This document shows positions 54,903 through 64,000 of a stretch of 64,000 bases of DNA, one piece after another. This DNA comes from Alcaligenaceae bacterium. Lineage in GTDB: Bacteria > Pseudomonadota > Gammaproteobacteria > Burkholderiales > Burkholderiaceae_B. Both the position numbers and the translations under genes were made by a program. The stretch lies in NCBI GenBank assembly GCA_013416485.1, contig JACCEO010000009.1, positions 62,001 through 126,000 on the forward strand. Reading direction: 5' to 3'. Numbering within the stretch: position 1 is the stretch's first letter; every line of letters starts with the position of its first letter. The notes beneath the pieces are model-generated. The model saw nothing but the letters and a program-made list of their open reading frames with translations. It was not told where the DNA came from and did not search any database.

Positions 54903-55967
54903 ATGGCCTTGGTTTCCTTGCGTCAGTTGCTCGATCACGCGGCCGAGAACGCTTACGGTATTCCGGCTTTTAACGTCAATAATCTGGAGCAAGTCCAGGC
55001 CATCATGGAGGCCGCCAACGAAACCGATAGCCCCGTGATCATGCAGGCCTCGGCTGGCGCGCGCTCGTATGCAGGCGAAGGTTTTCTTAAACACCTGATA
55101 CAGGCCGCCGTAGAAACCTACCCCCATATTCCTGTGGTTATGCACCAGGATCACGGCCAGTCTCCAGAAATTTGCCAAGGTGCAATAGACCTGGGCTTTT
55201 CCAGTGTCATGATGGACGGCTCTTTGGAAGCCGATGGCAAAACCATTGCCGACTACGAATACAACGTGCAAGTAACGCAGCGTGTGGTGCAAATGGCGCA
55301 CAAGTTGGGCGTTACGGTCGAAGGCGAACTAGGTTGCCTGGGTTCCTTGGAAACCATGATGGGGGACAAGGAAGACGGTCACGGCGCCGAAGGCAAGCTG
55401 ACCATGGAGCAGTTGCTGACTGACCCTGAGCAGGCAGCCGACTTTGTACGCCGTACCCAGCTTGATGCCTTGGCCATTGCCATAGGCACTAGTCATGGCG
55501 CTTACAAATTCACTCGCAAACCTACGGGCGATATCCTGTCGATTTCACGCATTAAAGAAATACACCAGCGCTTGCCCAACACGCACTTGGTCATGCACGG
55601 TAGTTCCAGTGTGCCGCAAAACCTGTTGGCGGAAATCCGCGAATTTGGCGGCGACATGAAAGAAACCTACGGTGTACCTGTAGAAGAAATCCAGGAAGCT
55701 ATTAAATACGGCGTGCGTAAAGTCAATATCGATACCGATATTCGCTTGGCAATGACGGCTGCTATACGTCGTTACCTGTTTACCAACCCGTCGGAATTTG
55801 ACCCACGTGCTTACCTGAAACCTGCACGTGCTGCGGCTAAGGCTATTTGCATACAGCGTTATCAGGAGTTTGGTACTGCTGGCAACGCTAGCAAAATCAA
55901 ACCGATAGCTCTAAGCGTTATGGCACAGCGCTATGCTGGTGGCGAGCTGGCACAGGTTGTACAGTAA
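54903..55967 (+). CDS. fba: fructose-bisphosphate aldolase, class II
   Basis: Class II zinc aldolase that splits or forms fructose 1,6-bisphosphate. The 354-residue protein has [17 protein letters not shown], the zinc His in [29 protein letters not shown] and VMHGSSSVP. This is the longer Calvin-type (CbbA-like) class II form typical of betaproteobacteria. TAGGAG precedes ATG 54903. A terminator follows at 55990. Confidence 0.96.
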   Translation: MALVSLRQLLDHAAENAYGIPAFNVNNLEQVQAIMEAANETDSPVIMQASAGARSYAGEGFLKHLIQAAVETYPHIPVVMHQDHGQSPEICQGAIDLGFSSVMMDGSLEADGKTIADYEYNVQVTQRVVQMAHKLGVTVEGELGCLGSLETMMGDKEDGHGAEGKLTMEQLLTDPEQAADFVRRTQLDALAIAIGTSHGAYKFTRKPTGDILSISRIKEIHQRLPNTHLVMHGSSSVPQNLLAEIREFGGDMKETYGVPVEEIQEAIKYGVRKVNIDTDIRLAMTAAIRRYLFTNPSEFDPRAYLKPARAAAKAICIQRYQEFGTAGNASKIKPIALSVMAQRYAGGELAQVVQ

Positions 55968-55989
55968 GTTGCAGGCTAAATTTTGATCC

Positions 55990-56024
55990 CATCCCGTTCG
56001 GCAAGGCGCCGACGGGATGTTTTT
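55990..56024 (+). terminator. rho-independent terminator of fba
   Basis: CATCCCGTTCGGC pairs with GCCGACGGGATG, with one bulged T, around a five-base loop, followed by TTTTTATTT. It ends about 20 bases before purC, so the purine unit needs its own promoter or read-through. Confidence 0.9.
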
Positions 56025-56044
56025 ATTTCAAGGGCGTATCCGTC

Positions 56045-56923
56045 GTGCAGGCACTACTTAAATCCTCGATATCTTCTTTGCCTTTGCTGGGCACTGGTAA
56101 AGTACGCGATATGTACGCTGTCGATGACGACAAGCTGCTTATTGTTGCCTCGGATCGTATCTCTGCCTTTGACGTTATCCTTGATGACCCCATACCGGGC
56201 AAGGGCCAGGTGCTTACCCAGTTGACTGAATTCTGGTTGAAAAAGCTGGCGCATATTATGCCTAATCACTCGACTGGTATCGACGCAGAAAGCGTGGTTG
56301 CTCCTTCTGAACGTGCTCAGGTACGTGGTCGTGCGGTTGTGGTCAAGCGCTTGAAGCCCATCATGGTCGAAGCTGTGGCGCGTGGCTATCTAATAGGTTC
56401 AGGCTGGAAAGATTACTGCAAGACTGGGAAGGTATGTGGTATTGCTTTGCCGCCAGGTCTTAAACAAGCCAGTCGTTTACCAAAGCCCATCTTCACCCCT
56501 GCCGCCAAAGCTGAGTTTGGCTTGCATGATGAAAACGTGGGTTTTGAGGATGTGGTGAGTGAAATTGGTCAGGAATTGGCCAATAAAATTCGCGACATGA
56601 CCTTGCGTCTATACACTGAAGCCGCCGAATTTGCAGCCACCAAGGGCATTATTATTGCCGACACTAAGTTCGAATTTGGTCTGGATGACAATGGTGTACT
56701 GCACCTGATGGATGAAGTACTAACGCCTGACTCGTCACGTTTTTGGCTAGCTTCAGGTTACGCTGAAGGCATTAGCCCGCCATCTTTTGACAAGCAGTTT
56801 GTGCGTGACTGGCTGGAAACCCAGGTATGGGATAAAACCCCGCCTGCGCCTAAGCTGCCCGCCGAAGTAATAGAGAAAACTGCTGCTAAGTACCTCGAAG
56901 CTCAGACCCGTCTTACCCAATAA
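56045..56923 (+). CDS. purC: SAICAR synthase
   Basis: PurC joins aspartate to CAIR in purine synthesis. The 292-residue protein has [31 protein letters not shown], the [16 protein letters not shown] segment and [10 protein letters not shown], the longer betaproteobacterial/yeast-like form. The start is GTG 56045 with CAAGGGC upstream. It leads the purC-purE-purK-tsaC run. Confidence 0.95.
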   Translation: MQALLKSSISSLPLLGTGKVRDMYAVDDDKLLIVASDRISAFDVILDDPIPGKGQVLTQLTEFWLKKLAHIMPNHSTGIDAESVVAPSERAQVRGRAVVVKRLKPIMVEAVARGYLIGSGWKDYCKTGKVCGIALPPGLKQASRLPKPIFTPAAKAEFGLHDENVGFEDVVSEIGQELANKIRDMTLRLYTEAAEFAATKGIIIADTKFEFGLDDNGVLHLMDEVLTPDSSRFWLASGYAEGISPPSFDKQFVRDWLETQVWDKTPPAPKLPAEVIEKTAAKYLEAQTRLTQ

Positions 56924-56944
56924 AGGCCATTACGGCATATTTTT

Positions 56945-57481
56945 ATGACTAGTTCCCATTCTACCGGCGCGGCTCAGGCCGCCACACCTTCCATGCCTGT
57001 GGTCGGTCTTATCATGGGCTCGTCCAGTGATTGGCCCGTCATGATGCATGCCGCCAACATTCTGGATCAGTTTGGTATAGCCTACGAAGCACGTGTTATT
57101 TCAGCGCATCGCATGCCGCTGGATATGGTCGATTACTGCGCCGCAGCGACTACACGTGGTTTACGCGGGATCATTGCTGGTGCGGGTGGTGCTGCTCATT
57201 TGCCCGGCATGGTGGCGGCGTTAACACCGTTGCCCGTCTTTGGCGTACCGGTGCCATCCCGTTATTTGCGTGGTGAAGACTCGCTACTATCCATAGTACA
57301 AATGCCCAAAGGTGTGCCAGTAGCAACCTTTTCCATCGGTGAAGCGGGTGCCGCCAACGCCGCATTGCACTTTATTGCTTGCTTAGCCACAACCGACCCA
57401 GTCCTGCAACAGCAATTGGTCGATTTCCGCGAAGCCCAAACCAATGCGGCTCGTAATATGGTGGTACCCCATGATGCATAA
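56945..57481 (+). CDS. purE: N5-carboxyaminoimidazole ribonucleotide mutase
   Basis: PurE class I rearranges N5-CAIR to CAIR. The 178-residue protein has VGLIMGSSSDWPVM, RVISAHRMPLDMVDY, IIAGAGGAAHLPGMVAALT and the C-terminal FREAQTNAARNMV. It starts with an N-terminal extension of about 20 residues compared with the E. coli protein. Its end overlaps purK by 11 bases. Confidence 0.96.
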   Translation: MTSSHSTGAAQAATPSMPVVGLIMGSSSDWPVMMHAANILDQFGIAYEARVISAHRMPLDMVDYCAAATTRGLRGIIAGAGGAAHLPGMVAALTPLPVFGVPVPSRYLRGEDSLLSIVQMPKGVPVATFSIGEAGAANAALHFIACLATTDPVLQQQLVDFREAQTNAARNMVVPHDA

Positions 57482-58652
57482 ACTAGACACTACGGCCGTA
57501 GTCGTTCCTGGTCAATGGCTAGGTATGCTGGGTGGTGGGCAATTAGGACGTATGTTTTGTCATGCCGCTCAAGCGATGGGCTACAAAGTTGCCGTCTTGG
57601 ATCCTGACGAAAACAGTCCGGCAGGTGCCGTGGCGAATCGCCATATACGCGCAGCCTACGACGATGTACCCGCTTTGAACGAATTATCCAGCCTGTGTTT
57701 GGCCGTGACCACTGAGTTTGAAAACGTCCCTGCGTTAAGTTTAGAAACCCTGGCTAGCCAGACACGGGTGTGTCCGTCGGCGCATGCGGTTGCCATTGTT
57801 CAAGACCGTATCCAAGAGAAAGCCTTTATCAAAGGGGCAGGGGTGCCCGTCGCTCCTTATGCAGAAGTTAGTAGTCAAGATCAATTAGCTGCATTACCTG
57901 ATGATTTATTCCCAGGCATACTGAAAGTGGCTCGTTTGGGCTACGACGGTAAGGGCCAAGCACGGGTGCAAAATCGTGAACAAGCGGCCCAAGCTTGGGT
58001 TGAATTAGGTAGCCTGCCTTGCGTACTCGAGGCAATGTTGCCATTGGCCAGCGAAATCTCTGTATTGATTGCGCGTGGCTTGGATGGCCAGGTCGCCGTT
58101 TACCCCCCAGCCAACAACGAACACCGTGATGGCATATTGGCAGTATCTACCGTGGCCCCAGGCCAGCACTCTGAGGCCCTAGAGCAGCAGGCTGCGCAAG
58201 CCGCTTTGGATCTGGCTGCTGCACTGGATTACGTGGGCGTAATGTGTGTGGAATTCTTTGTACTTAGCGATGGTCGCTTAATTGCCAATGAAATTGCACC
58301 ACGTCCTCACAATAGCGGTCACTACACCATGAATGCGTCCGTGTGCAGTCAGTTTGAACAGCAGGCACGTGTCATGGCTGGCTTGCCCACAGGAGCCACG
58401 AACAGCTTGTGCCCTGTGATTATGCTGAATCTTTTAGGTGATATCTGGTTTGACCCTTCCACCCAGGCCATGCGTGAACCGGACTGGGCTGCTGTTTTGG
58501 CCATACCTGGTGTTAGCCTGCATTTGTACGATAAGCAAGGTGCTCGTCCTGGGCGCAAAATGGGTCATATCAACATTGTTGCTAGTACCTTGGATGCTGC
58601 CCATGTCAGCACGGCAGGCGTAGCACGCCTGTTAGGAATACCCTTCCAATAA
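57471..58652 (+). CDS. purK: N5-carboxyaminoimidazole ribonucleotide synthase
   Basis: PurK makes N5-CAIR from AIR, bicarbonate and ATP. The 393-residue ATP-grasp enzyme starts at ATG 57471 (57474 is also possible); the family motif WLGMLGGGQLGRMF follows at about residue 16. Later motifs are KVARLGYDGKGQA, and NEIAPRPHNSGHYT. It overlaps purE, so translation is coupled. Confidence 0.96.
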   Translation: MMHKLDTTAVVVPGQWLGMLGGGQLGRMFCHAAQAMGYKVAVLDPDENSPAGAVANRHIRAAYDDVPALNELSSLCLAVTTEFENVPALSLETLASQTRVCPSAHAVAIVQDRIQEKAFIKGAGVPVAPYAEVSSQDQLAALPDDLFPGILKVARLGYDGKGQARVQNREQAAQAWVELGSLPCVLEAMLPLASEISVLIARGLDGQVAVYPPANNEHRDGILAVSTVAPGQHSEALEQQAAQAALDLAAALDYVGVMCVEFFVLSDGRLIANEIAPRPHNSGHYTMNASVCSQFEQQARVMAGLPTGATNSLCPVIMLNLLGDIWFDPSTQAMREPDWAAVLAIPGVSLHLYDKQGARPGRKMGHINIVASTLDAAHVSTAGVARLLGIPFQ

Positions 58653-58660
58653 AGATCGTT

Positions 58661-59665
58661 ATGGATACTTTGATACGTCAGGCTGCACAACGTTTGGCGG
58701 CTGGCAGCCTGGTCGCATTTCCTACTGAAACCGTCTATGGCTTGGGTGCCGACGCCAGTAATCCCCAGGCGATAGCGCGCATTTATGCCGCCAAAGGGCG
58801 ACCGTCTAACCACCCTGTGATTGTGCACGTCGCCCCGGATGCCAATTTGGCGTATTGGGCCAGTTCCATACCGCCACAGGCCAAGGAACTCATGCAGGCC
58901 TTTTGGCCTGGGCCTTTAACCCTGATACTACCGCGTTGCGAGCATATTCCCGATGCTGTCAGTGGTGGCTTACCCAGCATAGGTTTACGGTGCCCATCGC
59001 ATCCAGTGGCTATGCAGCTACTACAAGAATTTTCCAAACTAACGCCTCATGGACATGGTGGCGTGGCTGCACCATCAGCCAATAAGTTTGGTCACGTATC
59101 ACCTACCTCGTCTGCTCATGTACGCAGCGAATTTGCTGAACTTTCCGATAGCGAATTAATGGTGCTGGATGGTGGGTCATCGCAAGTAGGCATAGAGTCC
59201 ACCATTGTCGACTTATCGCGTGTTGATAGCGGCATAGGTCCGGTATTGTTACGTCCGGGTCATATCTCGGCCGATGACATTGCCGCCGTGCTGGGTGTGC
59301 AGCCTGCCAAGCCTGATGTTGCCGCACCCCAAGTGTCTGGCTCATTGAAGGCACATTATGCTCCGCACACGTCCTTGTATTTATTGCCTTACGACACCTT
59401 AATCGATAGCTTGGGTCGCTGGCCAACTGAACAGGCTGTGGCGGTACTGGCTTTTGAATCGTCGCCAGTGGCTACTCCTGCACATGTGCATTGGCAGGTG
59501 GCGACCACTGACCCCAGAGAATATGCACGTGACCTATACGCTACGATGCGTCGCCTGGACGCCCAGGGCCACCATGCCATCCTGATTCAACAGCCACCCC
59601 AGACCTTGGCGTGGCAGGCTGTCAATGATCGCCTAGGTCGTGCAGCAGCGGCATTCCAGGACTAG
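58661..59665 (+). CDS. tsaC: L-threonylcarbamoyladenylate synthase (Sua5/YwlC type)
   Basis: The enzyme makes threonylcarbamoyl-AMP for the t6A37 modification of tRNAs reading ANN codons. The 334-residue protein has an N-terminal YrdC domain (FPTETVYGLGADASNPQAIA, AKGRPSNHPV) and a C-terminal Sua5 domain (SLKAHYAPHTSLYLLP), so it is the long Sua5 form and not the short E. coli TsaC. It begins eight bases after purK. Confidence 0.95.
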   Translation: MDTLIRQAAQRLAAGSLVAFPTETVYGLGADASNPQAIARIYAAKGRPSNHPVIVHVAPDANLAYWASSIPPQAKELMQAFWPGPLTLILPRCEHIPDAVSGGLPSIGLRCPSHPVAMQLLQEFSKLTPHGHGGVAAPSANKFGHVSPTSSAHVRSEFAELSDSELMVLDGGSSQVGIESTIVDLSRVDSGIGPVLLRPGHISADDIAAVLGVQPAKPDVAAPQVSGSLKAHYAPHTSLYLLPYDTLIDSLGRWPTEQAVAVLAFESSPVATPAHVHWQVATTDPREYARDLYATMRRLDAQGHHAILIQQPPQTLAWQAVNDRLGRAAAAFQD

Positions 59666-59674
59666 GTAAGGCCC

Positions 59675-60487
59675 TTAGCTGATATTTTTCAGAAAATCAG
59701 TAATTGCTACGTTAAGTGCTGTGGCTTGTTCCCTATGAGGGGAATGACCGCAATCTGGAAGTATGCATAACTGGGTCTGTGGCGCCAAACGTTTAATACC
59801 TTGGATTTGTTCTAGGGTGCCGTATTCGTCATTGTCGCCTTGTATGGCGAGTAAGGGACATTGAATTTGCGGCAACAGGGCTTCAATATTCCAGTCGCGA
59901 AACTGGTCAGTAAGCCAAGTGTCATTCCAACTGCTGAAGACGGTGCTAGGGTTCCTATGGTGGCGCCCCAGTTTTTCAATCAGATCAGTGGTGCTAGCAA
60001 GCTCGCGTGCCGCGACTATGCCTTCCAGAGTGATGTCTTCAACAAAAATATGTGGTGCCGCCACCATAATGGCTTTGACGGCATCAGGATGGCTAGCGGC
60101 ATAGATCAGTGCAATTGAACCGCCATCACTGTGACCAAATAAAATAGGACGCTGATCCTGCAGGCCCATCGCCTGCAGAAAAGCTGGTAAGGCTTGCTGG
60201 GCTTCTATGTGCAAATAGTCAATGTTACGCAGCTTATCAGCACTGCGCGGCGTGCTTTGCCCGTAACCGTAGCGAGAATAGACCAAACCCCGACATTGCG
60301 CTGCCTGGCATAGCTGGGCAGGCCAGTCACGCCACATAGAAATAGAACCCAACCCTTCGTGCAGGAAAATAATTAGATCAGCCGTGGTGAGTTCAGGGTT
60401 AATCCACTGGTACTCTATATCCATACTGGTGTCGGCCATAGGCACGGTTATCAACGCAGGCCTTGAGATCGTAGAGGTTTGTGTCAT
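59675..60487 (-). CDS. alpha/beta-hydrolase
   Basis: An alpha/beta-hydrolase with the oxyanion segment FLHEGLGSISMW, the nucleophile elbow FGHSDGGSI, a late acid in QGDNDEYG and the catalytic His in CGHSPHREQ. ATG 60487 is taken as the start; ATG 60535, with AAGG just upstream, would give 286 residues and add 16 that look unconserved. The substrate cannot be predicted. It is divergent from the MaoC gene; the two might share a catabolic role. Confidence 0.88.
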   Translation of the reverse strand: MTQTSTISRPALITVPMADTSMDIEYQWINPELTTADLIIFLHEGLGSISMWRDWPAQLCQAAQCRGLVYSRYGYGQSTPRSADKLRNIDYLHIEAQQALPAFLQAMGLQDQRPILFGHSDGGSIALIYAASHPDAVKAIMVAAPHIFVEDITLEGIVAARELASTTDLIEKLGRHHRNPSTVFSSWNDTWLTDQFRDWNIEALLPQIQCPLLAIQGDNDEYGTLEQIQGIKRLAPQTQLCILPDCGHSPHREQATALNVAITDFLKNIS

Positions 60488-60611
60488 ATTTTTGCGTACT
60501 TTGTTATAGTCAGTAGTTATGCTGTGATGCGTCATAGCGCCTTATCCTAGGCTAATTTTAAGCCAAGGTGTTTGACGTGTTTGCCTAGTAGTCTAACAAG
60601 TGGATCTGGTT

Positions 60612-61055
60612 ATGAAATTTAGCGAGTTTGTAGCAGGTATGGTTATTAAACACCCACCTGTGTTGGTTACCGAAGAAGAGGTCGTAACCTTTGCCAAGGC
60701 TTATGATCCACAGTGGTTTCATGTCGATGCGGAAAAAGCGAAAACAGGACGCTGGAATGGCTTGATCGCCAGTGGTTGGCTAACCTGTTCCTTAGCAATG
60801 CGCATGGTATTCGATGCCGCATTGCATGATTCCGAATCCTTCGGTTCGCCGGGCCTAGAGAAACTACGTTGGTTGTTGCCGGTGCGTCCTGGTGATTATT
60901 TGCATTTAGCCGCCACTGTCGATTCCGTCAGGGTGTCGTCCAGCCGCGATGACTTAGGAATTATGCGCTGGACGTGGCGTGTTTATAACCAGCGCGATGA
61001 ACAAGTGCTGGAGCTTGAAGCCACCAGCTTGTTTGACTTAGGTACTTCTAAGTAA
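60612..61055 (+). CDS. MaoC-family dehydratase
   Basis: A 147-residue hot-dog-fold enzyme. The signature region is VTFAKAYDPQWFHVDAEKAK followed by GLIASGWLTCSLAMRM, with the usual Asp and His of (R)-specific enoyl-CoA hydratases. The start is ATG 60612; a GTG at 60600 would add four residues. Its CoA substrate is unknown. A bidirectional terminator separates it from the convergent gcdH. Confidence 0.9.
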   Translation: MKFSEFVAGMVIKHPPVLVTEEEVVTFAKAYDPQWFHVDAEKAKTGRWNGLIASGWLTCSLAMRMVFDAALHDSESFGSPGLEKLRWLLPVRPGDYLHLAATVDSVRVSSSRDDLGIMRWTWRVYNQRDEQVLELEATSLFDLGTSK

Positions 61056-61069
61056 CCCCAGTAGAACTA

Positions 61070-61107
61070 AAATGCCGACCAGGTTACCCAAGGTCGGCAT
61101 TTTTTAT
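61070..61107. terminator. bidirectional terminator between maoC-like gene and gcdH
   Basis: AAATGCCGACC pairs with GGTCGGCATTT around an 11-base loop. TTTTTTA follows on the plus strand, and TTTTAG on the minus strand, so it can stop transcription from both convergent genes. Confidence 0.88.
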
Positions 61108-61125
61108 TCGCTGAAACTAGACGGC

Positions 61126-62319
61126 TTAGAAGAACGCTTGCAGGCCAGTTTGTGCGCGGCCCAGGATCAGGGCGTGTACATCGTGAGTACCTTCGTAGGT
61201 ATTCACTACTTCCAGGTTGACCAAGTGGCGAGCTACACCGAACTCGTCAGAAATACCGTTGCCACCTAACATGTCACGAGCCATACGGGCGATGTCCAAG
61301 GACTTGCCGCACGAGTTGCGTTTCATGATGGACGTGATTTCAACGGCAGCGGTGCCTTCATCTTTCATGCGGCCTAGGCGTAGACAGCCTTGCAGACCCA
61401 GGGTGATTTCGGTTTGCATGTCGGCCAGTTTTTTCTGGATCAGCTGAGTGGCAGCCAAGGGGCGGCCAAACTGGTGGCGATCCAGGGTGTACTGGCGTGC
61501 TGTATGCCAGCAATCTTCTGCAGCACCTAAAGCACCCCAAGATATCCCGTAGCGTGCCGAGTTCAGGCAGGTGAAGGGGCCGCGCAAACCAGACACACCA
61601 GGCAGCATTTGTTCGTCGCCGACTTCGACCTCGTCCATGACGACTTCGCCGGTGATGGAGGCGCGTAGGCCGACTTTACCTTCAATGATGGGTGCGCTTA
61701 GGCCTTTCATGCCTTTTTCTAGAATGAAGCCGCGGATTTTACCGTCGTCTTCACCACCTACGACTTTGCCCCAGACGACAAAGACATCGGCGATAGGGGA
61801 GTTGGTAATCCACATTTTGGCGCCGCTGATTTTATAGCCATTCGCGGTTTTAACGGCACGCGTATCCATATTGCCTGGATCGGATCCGTGGTTGGGTTCA
61901 GTCAGGCCGAAGCAGCCTATCCATTCACCGCTAGCCAGTTTTGGCAGGTATTTTTCTTTTTGTGCTTTGCTGCCAAATTCATTAATGGGGACCATCACTA
62001 ATGAGGATTGCACGCTAAGCATAGAGCGGTAGCCAGAGTCTATGCGCTCGACTTCGCGAGCGATTAGGCCATAGCTGACGTAGTTCATGCCAGCGCCGCC
62101 GTATTCTTCGGGTATGGTGGCGCCTAGCAGGCCCAGGTCACCCATTTCTTTAAAGATGGATGTGTCGGTTTTTTGGTTGCGGAAGGCGTCAAGGATGCGA
62201 GGAGCTAATTTGTCTTGGGCGTAAGCGCGGGCCGCGTCACGTACCATCCGTTCTTCTTCGGTAAGCTGGCCATCCAGCAGTAAAGGGTCTTGCCAATGAA
62301 AAGTAGGGGCTGCCGACAT
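61126..62319 (-). CDS. gcdH: glutaryl-CoA dehydrogenase
   Basis: GcdH oxidises and decarboxylates glutaryl-CoA to crotonyl-CoA in lysine and tryptophan breakdown, with FAD. The 397-residue protein has the FAD/substrate segments [17 protein letters not shown] and [18 protein letters not shown] and the catalytic Glu in [16 protein letters not shown]. It lies downstream of the ThDP enzyme on the same strand. Assignment as GcdH rather than a general acyl-CoA dehydrogenase rests on overall similarity. Confidence 0.93.
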   Translation of the reverse strand: MSAAPTFHWQDPLLLDGQLTEEERMVRDAARAYAQDKLAPRILDAFRNQKTDTSIFKEMGDLGLLGATIPEEYGGAGMNYVSYGLIAREVERIDSGYRSMLSVQSSLVMVPINEFGSKAQKEKYLPKLASGEWIGCFGLTEPNHGSDPGNMDTRAVKTANGYKISGAKMWITNSPIADVFVVWGKVVGGEDDGKIRGFILEKGMKGLSAPIIEGKVGLRASITGEVVMDEVEVGDEQMLPGVSGLRGPFTCLNSARYGISWGALGAAEDCWHTARQYTLDRHQFGRPLAATQLIQKKLADMQTEITLGLQGCLRLGRMKDEGTAAVEITSIMKRNSCGKSLDIARMARDMLGGNGISDEFGVARHLVNLEVVNTYEGTHDVHALILGRAQTGLQAFF

Positions 62320-62386
62320 AGTAGGGTTCCGTAAGTAAATAGTTTAGATATCAATAATATGCTGTGTCAGACTACGCTGGACGGCA

Positions 62387-64000
62387 TCAGGCGTTGTTTG
62401 ATAAGGCATGCTGCCTTATCTTTTCTAAAGTGGTTGTGGGACTGATGGTTTCCGGGTCGATGAAGCAGTGCAAGATGGCGGGCTTGCCGCTGGCAACTGC
62501 GCGCTTAAATGCGGGGGCAAATTCAGCCGTGGTGTTGACGCGTTCGCCGTGGCCACCAAATGCTTGAGCGTAAGCGGCAAAGTCTGGGTTTTGCAATGAC
62601 GTTGCCGACACCCGTGCCGGATAATCACGTTCTTGGTGCATACGTATAGTGCCGAACATGCCGTTGTCAATAACTAGCACAATAATGGGCAATTGGTATT
62701 GCACTGCAGTGGCAAATTCCTGGCCATGCATCATGAAGCAACCATCACCGGCAAAGCAGATCACAGGTTGGTCGGGATAGATACGTTTGGCACCTACCGC
62801 TGCGGGTAAGCCATAGCCCATAGAACCCGATGTGGGGGCCAGTTGCGTGCCATAACGGCGGAAATCATAAAATCTATGTAGCCATGTGGCATAGTTGCCC
62901 GCGCCATTACACATGATGCTGTCAGCAGGTAGGTTGGCGTTTAGCCAGGACATGACTTGACCCATTTGCAGATCGCCAGGGTGCTGGATGGTGGAAGGGT
63001 TGTGCCAGGCCACATAGCTAGCACGTAAGCCGTCCAGGACAGGTGCTGGCGGGTTGCTAGGCTGTAGCCCGCTGACTGCGTGGGCAAAGGACATGGGTGA
63101 AACATTAATGGCCAGGTCGGCCCGGTAGACGCGTTGCAATTCATTGACGTCTGGGTAGACATGCACCAATGTCTGTTTAGGCAAGGGGATGTCCAGCAGA
63201 GTATAGCTTTGGCTGGCAATTTCCGACATGCGTCCACCCACCAAGAGTAGTAGGTCGGCGTCTTTGATGTATTGCATTAATTGGGGGTTACTGCCCAAGC
63301 CGACATCACCGACAAAACAAGGGTGGTCGGTGGGGAATAGCATTTGGCGCCTGAACTGTACGGCTACGGGTAGCTTCCAGCGCGTCGCAAAATCGGCGAA
63401 TTGCTGGACAGCAGTGGGATCCCAGCGGGTGCCGCCCAGTATGGCTAGAGGGCGCTTGGCCGTGCTTAGTTTCTGTGCCAAGTCGCTAAGCTGGGCAGGG
63501 GTAGGTGCGCTTTCTATGACTTCATAGTGGGGCGTGTCCTGGACATTGGCGTATTCCACCAATACGTCTTCTGGCAGGGCAATGACAACCGGTCCTGGCC
63601 TGCCCGATGTAGCAATGTGGAAAGCCCTGGAAATAATTTCGGGGATGCGTTCAACCTGATCAATTTCAGTGACCCACTTTGCCTGACTGCCAAACACAGC
63701 GCGGTAATCCATTTCCTGGAAGGCGTCGCGTTCACGCATACCGCGTTCGATTTGGCCGACAAACAAAATGAGCGGGGTTGAGTCCTGGTGGGCAATATGG
63801 ACGCCAGCGTAGGCATTGGTTGCACCAGGGCCGCGGGTTACCATGCAGATACCAGGTTCCCCGGTCAGCTTTCCATGCGCATCGGCCATCATGGCAGCGC
63901 CGCCTTCCTGGCGACACACAGTGATAGCGATATCGGTGTCGTGCAGGCCATCTAGTACTGCAAGGTAGCTTTCACCCGGAACGCAAAACACATGTTTTAC
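62387..64000 (-). CDS. thiamine-diphosphate-dependent enzyme, acetolactate-synthase-like, 5' truncated by window edge
   Basis: At least 537 residues of a ThDP-binding protein; the frame is open to the last base (VKHVFCVPGES), so the N-terminus lies beyond the window and the GTG at 63991 is internal. It has the catalytic Glu in CRQEGGAAMMADAHG, VTRGPGATNA, and the cofactor motif GDGCFMMHGQEF with VIDNGMFGTI. This is the pattern of IlvB-like enzymes outside the ilv operon. Substrates could be pyruvate or another 2-oxo acid. A position next to gcdH does not settle this. Confidence 0.9.
   Translation of the reverse strand, partial: VKHVFCVPGESYLAVLDGLHDTDIAITVCRQEGGAAMMADAHGKLTGEPGICMVTRGPGATNAYAGVHIAHQDSTPLILFVGQIERGMRERDAFQEMDYRAVFGSQAKWVTEIDQVERIPEIISRAFHIATSGRPGPVVIALPEDVLVEYANVQDTPHYEVIESAPTPAQLSDLAQKLSTAKRPLAILGGTRWDPTAVQQFADFATRWKLPVAVQFRRQMLFPTDHPCFVGDVGLGSNPQLMQYIKDADLLLLVGGRMSEIASQSYTLLDIPLPKQTLVHVYPDVNELQRVYRADLAINVSPMSFAHAVSGLQPSNPPAPVLDGLRASYVAWHNPSTIQHPGDLQMGQVMSWLNANLPADSIMCNGAGNYATWLHRFYDFRRYGTQLAPTSGSMGYGLPAAVGAKRIYPDQPVICFAGDGCFMMHGQEFATAVQYQLPIIVLVIDNGMFGTIRMHQERDYPARVSATSLQNPDFAAYAQAFGGHGERVNTTAEFAPAFKRAVASGKPAILHCFIDPETISPTTTLEKIRQHALSNNA

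Overview
The window is a stretch of bacterial chromosome of roughly 50% G+C. It looks like a betaproteobacterium of the order Burkholderiales, most likely family Alcaligenaceae. This rests on gene content and order (miaB-ybeZ-ybeY-corC-lnt, queA-tgt-yajC-secD-secF, tkt-gap-pgk, purC-purE-purK, soxCDYZAX-W-B) and on protein similarity recognised by eye; no database search was possible. I see no phage, insertion sequence, CRISPR array, rRNA operon or replication origin. It is mostly core chromosome with one accessory energy-metabolism block. No gap between genes exceeds 300 bases; the longest are the groES leader (4663-4921) and the AT-rich bioB leader (22677-22894).

Region by region. 1-2662: end of thiL (cut by the window edge), pgpA, cinA, a wrecked alkA-type DNA glycosylase gene, and hslR. 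2757-4662: a TetR regulator, then on the other strand an MFS transporter with an unlisted 40-residue membrane ORF coupled to its end. 4820-6977: groES-groEL under a strong promoter with a perfect CIRCE operator. 7095-8393: dgkA and pyrF. 8530-16309: a thiosulfate-oxidising sox cluster (soxC, D, Y, Z, A, X, a thioredoxin-like gene, soxB, a periplasmic DsrE-like gene). 16319-18746: moeA-moaE-moaD-moaC on the opposite strand. 18840-22676: peroxiredoxin, an MFS and a DMT transporter, bioB. 22895-23808: a small channel-like membrane protein and three tRNA genes (Ala, Glu, Asp) with promoter and terminator. 23929-26952: a large PAS-GGDEF-EAL protein. 26859-37872: a long minus-strand run of lipoprotein maturation, ribosome/tRNA maturation, protein export and queuosine genes. 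37963-48726: dacB, upp, a YqjD/E/K-like trio, ubiD, a lytic transglycosylase, an aminotransferase, an unusual FAD-binding-like protein, a patatin phospholipase coupled to an orphan barstar, and rsmE. 48899-59665: tkt-gap-pgk, fba, mog, purCEK and a threonylcarbamoyl-AMP synthase gene. 59675-64000: a hydrolase, a MaoC dehydratase, glutaryl-CoA dehydrogenase and a ThDP enzyme cut by the window edge.

How it fits together. SoxC is a molybdenum enzyme, and the molybdenum cofactor genes lie tail to tail with the sox cluster; mog, which acts late in that pathway, is further along. A complete SoxXA/YZ/B/CD set predicts oxidation of thiosulfate to sulfate in the periplasm without obligate sulfur globules. 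The glycolytic block could run toward gluconeogenesis: the GAPDH has Ala where NAD-specific enzymes carry the cofactor-selecting Asp.

I did not find a clear-cut new defence or mobile system. The observations most worth a second look are the patatin-barstar coupled pair, the degenerate FAD-type protein, the DsrE-like tail and internal terminator of the sox cluster, the 40-residue ORF, the GAPDH substitution, and the internally deleted alkA gene.
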